Positions 7,712 through 14,329 of a stretch of 64,000 nucleotides of DNA are shown here, in pieces. A model generated the notes under the pieces. It worked only from the letters and a program-made list of their open reading frames with translations, was not told the DNA's origin and searched no databases. Every line of letters begins with the position of its first letter. Position 1 is the stretch's first letter. The DNA comes from Actinoplanes flavus (GTDB lineage: Bacteria > Actinomycetota > Actinomycetes > Mycobacteriales > Micromonosporaceae): NCBI RefSeq assembly GCF_017592555.1, contig NZ_JAGFNS010000011.1:219430-283429 (forward strand). Direction: 5' to 3'. Both the position numbers and the translations under genes were made by a program.

Positions 7712-8548
7712 GTGGAGCTCCTGCACTCCGGCAAGGTCCGGGACGTCTACGCCGACGGCGACGACCTGATCCTGGTCACCTCCGACCGGATCTCGATCTA
7801 CGACGTCATCCTGCCCACGCCGATCCCGGACAAGGGCAAGATCCTCACCCAGCTCTCCCTCTGGTGGTTCGACCAGCTCTCCGATGTCATCCCGAACCAC
7901 GTCATCTCGGCCACCGACGTGCCGGCGGAGTGGAGTGGGCGGGCCATCCGGTGCGAGCGCCTGGAAATGGTCATGGTCGAGTGCATCGCGCGCGGCTACC
8001 TGGCCGGGTCGGGGCTCAGGGACTACGAGCGCGACCGGACGATCTCCGGCAACGTGCTGCCGGAGGGGCTGGTCGAGTCGTCCCGGCTGCCGGAGCCGAT
8101 CTTCACGCCGAGCACGAAGGAGCCGGTCGGCGGCGGCCACGACGAGCCGCTCACGTTCGAGCAGACGGTCGACCGGGTGGGCAAGGAGCTGGCCGAGGAG
8201 CTGCGCCGCGTCACGCTCGAGGTGTACCGCCGCGGGTCGGAGATCGCCGCCGCCAAGGGCATCGTCATCGCCGACACCAAGATCGAGGTCGGGTACGCGA
8301 ACGGGACGCTGAAACTCGGCGACGAGGTGCTCACGCCGGACTCATCCCGGTTCTGGGGCGCCGACGAGTGGAAACCGGGCAGCGTGCCGCGTTACCTGGA
8401 CAAGCAGTTCCTGCGGGACTGGTCGGGGCAGCTCACCGACTGGAACCGGACGGCGCCGGGCCCGGAGATCCCGGACGAGGTGGTCGAGGCCACCCGCAAC
8501 CGGTACGTCGAGGTCTACGAGCGCCTCACCGGCGACCGCTGGCGCTGA
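7712..8548 (+). CDS. purC: Phosphoribosylaminoimidazole-succinocarboxamide synthase
   Basis: SAICAR synthetase catalyses the ATP-dependent joining of aspartate to CAIR in purine synthesis. The 278-residue length and the motifs are those of the family: N-terminal GKVRDVY nucleotide-binding loop, SDRISIYDVILP, ECIARGYLAGSG, DTKIEVGY and PDSSRFW. The GTG start at 7712 follows GAGGGGA at 7701-7707. It is transcribed alone, between a terminator of the MFS gene and a bidirectional hairpin at 8555. A weak -10 (GATAGCGT near 7668) lies upstream. Confidence 0.97.
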   Translation: MELLHSGKVRDVYADGDDLILVTSDRISIYDVILPTPIPDKGKILTQLSLWWFDQLSDVIPNHVISATDVPAEWSGRAIRCERLEMVMVECIARGYLAGSGLRDYERDRTISGNVLPEGLVESSRLPEPIFTPSTKEPVGGGHDEPLTFEQTVDRVGKELAEELRRVTLEVYRRGSEIAAAKGIVIADTKIEVGYANGTLKLGDEVLTPDSSRFWGADEWKPGSVPRYLDKQFLRDWSGQLTDWNRTAPGPEIPDEVVEATRNRYVEVYERLTGDRWR

Positions 8549-8554
8549 CGAGAA

Positions 8555-8577
8555 CGGCCCGGTGGCGAACCGGGCCG
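8555..8577. terminator. Bidirectional terminator between purC and the nitroreductase gene
   Basis: CGGCCCGGT and ACCGGGCCG form a 9-bp perfect stem with a 5-base loop between two convergent genes that end at 8548 and 8590. Confidence 0.8.
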
Positions 8578-8589
8578 CTTCTCACCGAT

Positions 8590-9195
8590 TCACGCCCACT
8601 GGACCGTGGTCTCGTGGGGCAGGCGGGGCAGCCGGTCGCGCCACGCGTTCTCGCCCGGGTGACCCAGGTTGACGACGACCAGCGACCGGTAGCGCCCGCC
8701 GGGGAAGAACTCGGCGTCCACGCCCGCCTTGTCGAAGCCGGTCATCGGGCCGGCGGCCAGGCCGACCGCCCGCGCCGCGAGGATGAAGTAGCCGATCTGG
8801 AGCCCGGCGCTCAGGTTGCCGGCCGCCAGACGCAGAGCCTCGTTCGCCTCGTAGACGTCCTTCAGCCCCGGGTTGTGCGGAAACACCTCTGGCACGAACT
8901 CGTGGAACGACGTGTCCAGCGCCAGCACGGCCACCGCGGGGGCGCTCAGCGACTTGGGCCGGTTGCCCTCGGCGAGATGCGGGACGAGGCGTGCCTTGCC
9001 TTCCGCGCTGCGCACGAACAGCACCCGCAGCGGTTGCGTGTTCGCCGCGGTCGGCGGCCATTTGGCGAGATCCCAGAGGTTCGACAGTTCCTCGTCAGTC
9101 ACCGGCGTCGCCGCGAACGCGCTCGCCGTCCGCGCCTCACTGAACAGCAGCGCCCGCGCGTCAGCGGTCAGGCCAGCTCTCGAAAAAGTATCCAC
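8590..9195 (-). CDS. RutE/HadB-type nitroreductase-family protein (malonic semialdehyde reductase-like)
   Basis: A 201-residue flavin (FMN) oxidoreductase of the nitroreductase fold. It aligns by eye along its length with RutE: LFSEARTASAFAATPVTDEEL, KWPPTAANTQPLRVLFVRSAEGK, GNRPKSLSAPAVAVLALD, AARAVGLAAGPMTGFD, LVVVNLGHPG. RutE reduces malonic semialdehyde in uracil breakdown, but no rut genes are here, so the true substrate may differ. GTG 9195 lies 7 bases after a -10-like TAGTTT, suggesting a leaderless message. An HxlR regulator lies 440 bases upstream on the same strand, a common partner for such reductases. Confidence 0.88.
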   Translation of the reverse strand: MDTFSRAGLTADARALLFSEARTASAFAATPVTDEELSNLWDLAKWPPTAANTQPLRVLFVRSAEGKARLVPHLAEGNRPKSLSAPAVAVLALDTSFHEFVPEVFPHNPGLKDVYEANEALRLAAGNLSAGLQIGYFILAARAVGLAAGPMTGFDKAGVDAEFFPGGRYRSLVVVNLGHPGENAWRDRLPRLPHETTVQWA

Positions 9196-9202
9196 TTCTG
9201 AA

Positions 9203-9229
9203 AAACTAGTGACTTGCGATCAGAAAGTC
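9203..9229 (-). promoter_or_regulatory. Candidate promoter and HxlR operator of the nitroreductase gene
   Basis: On the minus strand TAGTTT (9208-9203) lies 7 bases before the GTG, as in leaderless promoters. Just upstream, GACTT (9211-9215) and AAGTC (9225-9229) form an inverted repeat with 9 bases between, placed where RNA polymerase would bind. HxlR proteins are often found to bind such short, spaced repeats; assignment is inferred. Confidence 0.4.
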
Positions 9230-9408
9230 GCAGTGAAGATCATCACCAAGAACCGAAAATCCGGGTCGCAGCGGGGTGGTGGGTACAGACCGCTGCTCCC
9301 GCCGAGGGCCCGGCGCGTCTCGCTGGCCGCTGGCGCGTCCAGAACGCGAGCCCCAAGGACCTTTTGCTGGCCGGTGGCGCGTGCCAGGCGGGAGCTCTAC
9401 CGCGCGGG

Positions 9409-9580
9409 GTGCGTGAGCGGCTACGCCCGAAAAGCCGGAATCCCGGGCGGGTGGCGCTGGCTGGTGGGGTGTCTGAAACGTGAGCCTGCCGGGGGTGCGT
9501 GAGTGGTTGTGCCCGGGAAGCTGGCGGGTCCGGATCACGACGTCTACGGGGCGACGTGCGTGAGCGGCTGCGCCCGAAAA
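9409..9580. repeat. Three degenerate 25-bp direct repeats in a non-coding gap
   Basis: The gap 9196-9637 has no convincing gene. It holds three copies of a 25-base unit starting GTGCGTGAGCGGCT and ending GCCCGAAAA, at 9409-9433, 9495-9519 and 9556-9580. Copies 1 and 3 differ at one position; copy 2 is more diverged. The first copy has a further CCGG/CCCGGG step after it, echoed near 9257 (CCGAAAATCCGGG). Function unknown; extragenic repeat or decayed insertion are both possible. Confidence 0.65.
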
Positions 9581-9637
9581 TGAAGATCCCAGTCTTGTGG
9601 CGTGCCTACGTAGGCGATTCACCGAGACAGGGGCGCT

Positions 9638-9976
9638 CTACGGCAGGTGCTCGTTCGCCCAGAGGGCGATCTGATCCAGGGCCGGCATCAGGGCGCGCCC
9701 GGCCTCGGTGAGGGTGTAGGAGACGGAGACCGGTGGCCCCTCGTCGACGGCCCGGATGATCAGGCCGGCCGACACCAGGCTGGACAGGCGGTTCGAGAGG
9801 ACCGAGTCGCTGATGCCGTCGATGGCCCGGGACAGCTCCCGGAAACCGACCGGGCCGTCGTGGAGTTTGCCCAGCACCGCGGCATTCCACCGGCGGCCGA
9901 GGAACTCGAAGGCCCGGGACAGCGCGGCATCGCGAACGCGGCACGACAGCTGCTGTTCCTCGTTCACCGCTGTCAT
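9638..9976 (-). CDS. HxlR-family winged-helix regulator
   Basis: A 112-residue transcription factor. The HxlR signature is clear: FEFLGRRWNAAVLGKLHDGPVGFRELSRAIDGISDSVLSNRL... followed by the wing SYTLTEAGR. A single Cys near the N-terminus (LSCRVRDAA) is at the position where HxlR-type redox or electrophile sensors often carry one. It ends upstream of the nitroreductase gene on the same strand, its likely target. There is no ribosome site before ATG 9976, and TAGCTT (9989-9984) lies 7 bases upstream, so it may be leaderless; alternatively it is co-transcribed with the two small genes that end 10 bases before it. Confidence 0.92.
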   Translation of the reverse strand: MTAVNEEQQLSCRVRDAALSRAFEFLGRRWNAAVLGKLHDGPVGFRELSRAIDGISDSVLSNRLSSLVSAGLIIRAVDEGPPVSVSYTLTEAGRALMPALDQIALWANEHLP

Positions 9977-9986
9977 GCGGGTAAAG

Positions 9987-10181
9987 CTACACGGGCGAGC
10001 GTTGCGCGGTGCTCTGTTGCTGCTCCGGCCAGTTGATCGGCATCTTGCAGGCGCCGCAGGAGAGCTGCTCGCCGCATGTCGGGCACCAGTCGTTGGTGCG
10101 ACGGAGATACCACCCGAGGGCGACCCCGGCGAAGAGGCTGAGCAGCCCGACCACCGCCGAGACCGTGACGGCGCCGGTCAT
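9987..10181 (-). CDS. Tiny membrane protein with a two-CxxC zinc-ribbon tail
   Basis: A 64-residue protein. Residues 3-27 form one transmembrane helix (AVTVSAVVGLLSLFAGVALGWYL), followed by RRTNDWCPTCGEQLSCGACKMP, in which CPTC and CGAC could bind one zinc ion. The ATG at 10181 overlaps the stop of the upstream gene (ATGA), so the two are coupled. I know no function; membrane zinc-ribbon anchors of this size are seen beside regulators in actinomycetes. It is shorter than most annotation cut-offs. Confidence 0.75.
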   Translation of the reverse strand: MTGAVTVSAVVGLLSLFAGVALGWYLRRTNDWCPTCGEQLSCGACKMPINWPEQQQSTAQRSPV

Positions 10182-10477
10182 CGCAGCGGGTTCCGGCGCA
10201 CCAGGCGTAGAGCGCGCTGGTCGAGGGCCGGGTCGGCATCGGCCCGCGACGTGACGTAGGGCGCCGTGAAGGTGTCGACCCCGGTGCCCCGATGGTTCTC
10301 CGGACGGTACGTGACCGTGACCGCGCGGGGAGAGGCCGCCTCGATGACACCGGCGCGCCAGCCGTCCCGATAGACCCACACCGGATCCGCTGGCCGATAG
10401 CTCTCGGCCGGGGCCACCTCTGCCGGGTCACGGTAGGGCGGAGTCACGGTGGGCGTGGACGCCGTCAGGTTCGGCAT
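10178..10477 (-). CDS. Small conserved-looking hypothetical protein
   Basis: A 99-residue protein with a Thr/Pro-rich head, then a compact segment with VWVYRDGWRAGVIEAASPRAVTVTY, which looks like a small beta-barrel (KOW/SH3-like pattern, DGWRxGxV), and a basic tail. ATG 10477 has GGAGG 8 bases upstream; a TTG 15 bases earlier would overlap that site. It is coupled to the zinc-ribbon gene by a 4-base overlap and divergent from the XRE regulator. Function unknown. Confidence 0.72.
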   Translation of the reverse strand: MPNLTASTPTVTPPYRDPAEVAPAESYRPADPVWVYRDGWRAGVIEAASPRAVTVTYRPENHRGTGVDTFTAPYVTSRADADPALDQRALRLVRRNPLR

Positions 10478-10628
10478 GGGGATTGCCTCCAAGGTGTCGA
10501 GGCGGTGCTCCGGTGTTCATGAGCAACACTGCAACCGGCTGAGCAGGCGAAGTTTTCGGCACGCTCCGTCAGCGGTTGGTACGTGTCTGTCAGCTATCAT
10601 GCTCGTCATCAAGTGCGTTCGCAAGGCC

Positions 10629-10644
10629 GGATGCACGTGCATCC
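10629..10644. promoter_or_regulatory. Perfect 16-bp palindrome upstream of the XRE gene
   Basis: GGATGCACGTGCATCC reads the same on both strands. It lies 113 bases before the XRE gene start, in the gap 10478-10756. Its 12-bp core ATGCACGTGCAT recurs at 12029-12040, ahead of the DUF397 partner gene, so it is a candidate operator for this regulator pair. Confidence 0.6.
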
Positions 10645-10756
10645 GCAATGAACGGATGATCGTGAGGGCGCGATCCCACCGGTTCCGCGAGAAGGATCTC
10701 CGCTCTAGGATGCGTAGGGCTGCGCCGGCAGTCACAGAGCAGCGACAAGGAGTCAG

Positions 10757-11647
10757 GTGAGCGCGGGTTCGCAGGAGGAGGCGCCGGGAGGCGGCCCGAC
10801 CGTGCTGCGCATCCTGCTCGGCTCCCAGCTTCGTAAGCTGCGGGAGTCGAGGGGGATCACCCGGGAGGCCGCGGGTTACGAGATCCGTGCGTCCGGGTCG
10901 AAGATCAGCCGGATGGAGCTGGGCCGCGTCAGTTTCAAGGAACGTGACGTCGCGGACCTGCTGACCATGTACGGCGTGAGCGACTCGGCCGAGCGGGACG
11001 CGTTGATCAATCTCGCCCGCCAGGCCAACAATCCCGGCTGGTGGCAGCATTTCAGCGACGTCCTTCCCGGCTGGTTCCAGGCGTACCTCGGTCTCGAGGC
11101 CGCGGCGTCGCTGATCCGGACGTACGAGATCCAGTTCGTTCCCGGTCTGCTCCAGACGCCCGACTACGCCCGTGCCGTGATCATGTTGGGTCATGCCGGC
11201 GCCAGCGCCGACGAGATCAACCGGCGGGTCGACGTTCGTCTCCAGCGGCAGCAGATCCTCACCCGTTCGGGTGGCCCGCAACTGTGGGCGGTGATCGACG
11301 AGGCGGTGCTGCGGCGCCCGATCGGTGGCGTCGAGGTGATGCGCGCCCAGATCGAGGCGCTCATCGAGGCGTCGAAACTGCCCGGCGTCCGGTTGCAGAT
11401 CATCCCGTTCCAGGCGGGCGGCCACGCGGCGGCCGGCGGCCCGTTCGCGATCCTGCGGTTCCCCGAGCCGGAGCTGCCCGACGTGGTCTATGTCGAACAG
11501 CTGACCAGCGCCATCTACCTGGACAAGCGCGAGGACGTGGACCACTACGCCATGGCGATGGAGCGCGTCTGCATCGACGCGGAACCGCCGAACCACACGC
11601 CGGACATCCTCGGCAAGCTGCTGAACGAGGTCGGCCGCCCGGCCTGA
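10757..11647 (+). CDS. XRE-family regulator with DUF5753 (Scr1-type)
   Basis: A 296-residue DNA-binding protein. The helix-turn-helix (about 17-75) contains LRKLRESRGITREAAGYEIRASGSKISRMELGRVSFKERDV, and the DUF5753 domain (about 95-285) contains NPGWWQHFSDVLPGWFQAYLGLEAAASLIRTYEIQFVPGLLQT, both diagnostic. GTG 10757 has AAGGAG 4-9 bases upstream. Proteins of this type are paired with a small DUF397 protein in streptomycetes and relatives, where they act in development and antibiotic control or as antitoxin-like partners. Here the DUF397 gene follows convergently at 11708. Confidence 0.95.
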   Translation: MSAGSQEEAPGGGPTVLRILLGSQLRKLRESRGITREAAGYEIRASGSKISRMELGRVSFKERDVADLLTMYGVSDSAERDALINLARQANNPGWWQHFSDVLPGWFQAYLGLEAAASLIRTYEIQFVPGLLQTPDYARAVIMLGHAGASADEINRRVDVRLQRQQILTRSGGPQLWAVIDEAVLRRPIGGVEVMRAQIEALIEASKLPGVRLQIIPFQAGGHAAAGGPFAILRFPEPELPDVVYVEQLTSAIYLDKREDVDHYAMAMERVCIDAEPPNHTPDILGKLLNEVGRPA

Positions 11648-11661
11648 TCAGCGCGAAGGGG

Positions 11662-11685
11662 CCGGCCGCGACGTCGCGCGGCCGG
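11662..11685. terminator. Bidirectional hairpin between the XRE and DUF397 genes
   Basis: CCGGCCGCG and CGCGGCCGG form a 9-bp perfect stem with a 6-base loop between the two convergent genes. Confidence 0.7.
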
Positions 11686-11707
11686 ACCCGTGACGACTGC
11701 CTGAGGG

Positions 11708-11944
11708 TCAGGCGATGAGGTTGTCGAAGTCTCCGTCGCGGACGCCGCCGAGGAACGCCTCGATCTCGGCCCGGGTGTAGATCAGTGCCGCACCCTCGGG
11801 ATCGCGGGAGTTACGCACGGCAACATCGCCACCCGGCAGGACGGCGCACTCCACGCAGTTGCCACTTGGGTTGCTGCGCCGGCTCTTCTGCCAGGTCACG
11901 CCCTGCAGCTCGCCGGCAGGCATGCCGTTGACCACATAGGTCAT
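11708..11944 (-). CDS. DUF397-family protein
   Basis: A 78-residue protein matching DUF397 over its length: WQKSRRSNPSGNCVECA, then VAVRNSRDPEGAALIYTRAEIEAFL. Such proteins are small partners of XRE/DUF5753 regulators, and the pair is thought to work like a modified toxin-antitoxin module that controls development or secondary metabolism. It is convergent with its presumed partner at 10757. The palindrome ATGCACGTGCAT 85 bases before its start is shared with the partner's upstream region. Confidence 0.93.
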   Translation of the reverse strand: MTYVVNGMPAGELQGVTWQKSRRSNPSGNCVECAVLPGGDVAVRNSRDPEGAALIYTRAEIEAFLGGVRDGDFDNLIA

Positions 11945-12028
11945 TCCAAGCTCCCTAGATTTGCCCCGGATCGCCCATCGATCCGGGAATCGGTGGTCTC
12001 TGCGTGCCTAAACTGGGCGCTGATGCAA

Positions 12029-12040
12029 ATGCACGTGCAT
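12029..12040. promoter_or_regulatory. Second copy of the ATGCACGTGCAT palindrome
   Basis: The 12-bp perfect palindrome ATGCACGTGCAT lies 85 bases before the DUF397 start, preceded by TGATGCAA. It equals the core of the 16-bp palindrome at 10629-10644. Shared sites before both members of the pair suggest a common regulator, perhaps the XRE protein itself. Confidence 0.6.
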
Positions 12041-12099
12041 CTGGCCTTGCGTAGTCACGAGATTCTGAGCATGATAACGCACGTACTGGTTCCTAGGGG

Positions 12100-12116
12100 T
12101 GTCACTCAGGGTGACA
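12100..12116. promoter_or_regulatory. Inverted repeat TGTCAC-N5-GTGACA
   Basis: TGTCAC (12100-12105) and GTGACA (12111-12116) are perfect inverted half-sites, and a further GGTGAC occurs at 12123-12128. The site is 90 bases before the small plus-strand gene at 12206 and differs from the nearby ATGCACGTGCAT palindrome. Candidate operator. Confidence 0.45.
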
Positions 12117-12205
12117 TCTTTAGGTGACGGGTCGGCTGCGGAGCGACGTCTGCGGCCTCGACGCGAGGCTCCCTGGCGGGGGCGTCCGAGCGAGAGGTGA
12201 CGAGT

Positions 12206-12439
12206 ATGTCGATACCCAACATCGGCCCGGAGCACCCCGATTCGAGTGAGCCCGGCGCGGCCGACAGCACGCGCCGGGCGAACCCGTTGGTCTACCGGGA
12301 CGAACCGTTCGCGGACGATGTGTTCGCGGCGTCGACCCGGGCCAGCGCGGTCACCCACCGTTTCGGATTGAGCCGGCCCGGCGGGACCATCCTGCGGCGG
12401 CCGCCAGCTGAGGAGGATGAGTCCGACGCGCGTGACTGA
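12206..12439 (+). CDS. Small acidic hypothetical protein
   Basis: A 77-residue, mostly hydrophilic protein with many Asp/Glu at both ends (tail AEEDESDARD) and a central segment YRDEPFADDVFAASTRASAVTHRFGLSRPGG. No signal or membrane segment. ATG 12206 has GAGAGG 8 bases upstream; an in-frame GTG at 12197 overlaps that site. The 3' end overlaps the next gene, so the two probably form a transcript. Function unknown. Confidence 0.55.
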   Translation: MSIPNIGPEHPDSSEPGAADSTRRANPLVYRDEPFADDVFAASTRASAVTHRFGLSRPGGTILRRPPAEEDESDARD

Positions 12440-12791
12440 CCTCGTCCGTTGCCACCGCCGGCAGCGATCCGCCGGGCTGCCACGGCCCCGGGCGCCGCGC
12501 GTCCGCGACCACCGGCTGCGGCCCAGTGGCCCAGCCTGGCCGGTGTACGAGTTCGCCGAATCGGACTACTGCTACGGCATCGGCCCCATCCGGATCCGCC
12601 TGCTCAGAGTCAACTGGGCCCAGCCCATCCCGCACGAAGGAGACGTCTGGCTCGGCGTCCACGCCATCGTCGTCGACCGCGCCGGCCACGAAGGTCCCAT
12701 CCGGGAACTACTCGTCCGCGCCGACAGCGTGCCGGTCCCACCGGCGTGCAAGCGCCCCCGCCTGAGGGCGTTGCGCAGCACGCCCGTTTGA
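12417..12791 (+). CDS. Small hypothetical protein overlapping the preceding gene
   Basis: A 124-residue basic protein if started at ATG 12417; AGGAGG touches that ATG directly, which is too close, while an in-frame GTG at 12432 is 15 bases away, so the start is uncertain. The conserved-looking part is WPVYEFAESDYCYGIGPIRIRLLRVNW... HEGDVWLGVHAIVVDRAGHEG, a short beta-rich domain ahead of a basic tail. It overlaps the stop of the acidic gene by 23 bases. I do not recognise it. Confidence 0.6.
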   Translation: MSPTRVTDLVRCHRRQRSAGLPRPRAPRVRDHRLRPSGPAWPVYEFAESDYCYGIGPIRIRLLRVNWAQPIPHEGDVWLGVHAIVVDRAGHEGPIRELLVRADSVPVPPACKRPRLRALRSTPV

Positions 12792-12866
12792 CACCGGGTG
12801 GGCGGCGCGGTTCCCCGTGCTGGGCCGCCCACCCGGCTGTGTTTGATTGCTTCGCTTCGCTCCGCG

Positions 12867-12968
12867 GCAAAACGCCTTGTAACCGGTGTCGAGGCAGGTG
12901 ATTTCCCGCCGCCAGCACACCCCGCTGACGTCGGCAAATCACTTGCCTCGACACCGGCGGCGTTTTGC
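12867..12968. repeat. Large two-block inverted repeat
   Basis: The left arm has GCAAAACGCC (12867-12876) and a 22-base block beginning CCGGTGTCGAGGCAGGTG (12883-12904). The right arm (12936-12957 and 12959-12968) is the reverse complement with one G-to-A difference (T-G wobble in RNA). The loop is 31 bases. The 102-base unit lies in non-coding DNA and has no T-tract. It could be a miniature mobile element, a structured RNA or an unusually long terminator for the two genes before it. Confidence 0.8.
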
Positions 12969-13038
12969 GGGGGACGTTTAGTGCACCGCCGTCCTGCTCG
13001 GCGTGACTGCTCCGTGGCCAGGGCGAGTCCTGTGGAAG

Positions 13039-13260
13039 TGGATCTTCCCAGCGGCTCCCAGCGCTGTTTCGAGGCTGTTGGAACAGCCCGCAGAGCCAGC
13101 TGGATCTTTGCGGCTGGCTCTCAGTGCTGTTTGGGGGCTGTTGGAGCAGCTCCCAGGGCCAGTTGGTCTCGTGCCTTCGGAGACAGCCCCACGGCCAGTT
13201 GGATCTTTGCGGCTGGCGGTCAGTGCCTGTTTCAAAGGCCTTGAAACAGCAGCTGGAGCT
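13039..13260. repeat. Degenerate tandem repeat, 62-bp period
   Basis: Units beginning TGGATCTT or a variant start at 13039, 13101, 13163 (partial, TTGGTCTCG) and 13200. The first steps are exactly 62 bases. Each full unit continues with CGGCT, CAGYGCTGTTT, GGCTGTTGGA and AACAGC, the last two able to form a small hairpin. The stretch 12792-13507 has no supported gene on either strand. Confidence 0.7.
13227..13249. repeat. Hairpin CTGTTTCAA-N5-TTGAAACAG in the last repeat unit
   Basis: A 9-bp perfect stem with a 5-base loop, the strongest hairpin of the 62-bp array. The other units carry a weaker version (GCTGTT...AACAGC), so the stem has been kept while the sequence changed. Confidence 0.65.
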
Positions 13261-13384
13261 TTGTGACCGGCTGGGCTGCGGGACAGGCCTGAGTGGGCCC
13301 GGGATGAGGGGGCCTGGGTGGTGGGGCGGTCCGCTTCGCGCCGGGAGGGCTCGCGCCGGAGGGCTCGTGCCGGAGGGCGGCAGG

Positions 13385-13498
13385 GCGTGAGGCGGTGAGG
13401 GGCGGGAAGGAGTGCGGACGGGAGGCGGTGAGGGGCGGGAAGGAGTGCGGGCGTGAGGCGGTGAAGGGTGGGAAGGAGTGCGGGTGGGAAGGGTGCGG
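13385..13498. repeat. 33-bp tandem repeat, three copies plus a remnant
   Basis: Units at 13385-13417, 13418-13450 and 13451-13483 share GAGGCGGTGAGGGGCGGGAA and GGAGTGCGG; a shortened piece follows to 13498. Just before, a 14-base unit (GAGGGCTCGCGCCG) is also repeated (near 13345). The array starts 10 bases past the 3' end of the methyltransferase gene on the minus strand. The period is a multiple of three, but every frame lies beyond that gene's stop. Confidence 0.8.
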
Positions 13499-13507
13499 GT
13501 GGGAGGG

Positions 13508-14329
13508 TCAGGGCTTGCGGGCCACGCCTGACCAGTAGTAGGCCGCCTCCGGGTTGTCGACCTTGCCGTCCGGGCGCCAAGCCGAGACCGGGACCAGGCC
13601 GGGTTCGAGGAGTTCCCAGTCGCCGAAGAAGCGTTCGACCGCCTCGCGGTTGCGGGCCACCAGGGTCATGCCGGCGCCGGTGGCGGCGGCGACCGCGGCG
13701 TCGACCTCGGCCGGGTTGAAGTCGGCGGTCGGGTGGGTGATGGCGAGGCAGCTGCCGGAGGGCAGGGCGTCGCGCAGCTCGGCGACCGTGGTCCACGGGT
13801 CGTCGGTGTCGGCGAGCAGCATCAGGATGGCGATCAGGGTGAGGCCGACCGGCTGGGTCAGGTCGAGGGTGTCGCGCAGGGCCGGGTCGTCGAGGATGGA
13901 GCGCGGCTTGCGGATGTCGGCGGCGATGTACTCACTGCGGCCGGCGGGGTTGCTGATCATCAGGGCGCGGGCGTGGACCAGCACGATCGGGTCGTTGTCG
14001 ACGTAGACGACGCGGGTCGACGGGGCGATCTCCTGGGCGATCTCGTGCAGGTTGGGCCGGGTCGGGATGCCGGTGCCGATGTCCAGGAACTGGCGGATGC
14101 CCTCCTTGGAGACCAGGTCGCGAGCCACCCGGTGGACGAATCTCCGGTTTTCGCCGGCCATGTACTTCATGCCGGGGATGGCCTGGATCATCGCCTCGCC
14201 GACGGCGCGGTCGACGGCGAAGTTGTCCTTGCCGCCGAGCCAGTAGTCGTAGATGCGGGCGGAGTGCGGCACGTTGATGTTGACCCCGGGCGGAGCCACC
14301 TCGGTGGGTGCGGAACTGTCCTCTGTCAC
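13508..14329 (-). CDS. DUF574 SAM-dependent methyltransferase
   Basis: A 273-residue protein of the Methyltransf_19 (DUF574) family, abundant in streptomycetes and Micromonosporaceae. Diagnostic parts are PHSARIYDYWLGGKDNFAVDR at the N-terminus, the SAM-binding motif FLDIGTGIPTRPNLHEIAQ, VVYVDNDPIVLVHARAL, and the C-terminal EPGLVPVSAWRPDG. The natural substrate of the family is mostly unknown. GTG 14329 was chosen because AAGGAGG lies 5 bases upstream. Downstream of its stop lies the 33-bp tandem repeat. Confidence 0.93.
   Translation of the reverse strand: MTEDSSAPTEVAPPGVNINVPHSARIYDYWLGGKDNFAVDRAVGEAMIQAIPGMKYMAGENRRFVHRVARDLVSKEGIRQFLDIGTGIPTRPNLHEIAQEIAPSTRVVYVDNDPIVLVHARALMISNPAGRSEYIAADIRKPRSILDDPALRDTLDLTQPVGLTLIAILMLLADTDDPWTTVAELRDALPSGSCLAITHPTADFNPAEVDAAVAAATGAGMTLVARNREAVERFFGDWELLEPGLVPVSAWRPDGKVDNPEAAYYWSGVARKP

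Noticed and set aside
9206..9622. Minus-strand 138-codon frame between HxlR and nitroreductase
   Set aside because: The apparent internal protein repeats (FSGAAAHARR, FSGVAAHAPR) are the translated DNA repeats; there is no ribosome site and no family match.
13039..13498. CRISPR array
   Set aside because: Repeats are directly adjacent or irregular without unique spacers, and no cas genes are in the window.
12978..13796. Minus-strand frame covering the repeat block
   Set aside because: It is Pro/Arg/His-rich, crosses the tandem repeats and overlaps the methyltransferase in another frame; no start signal.
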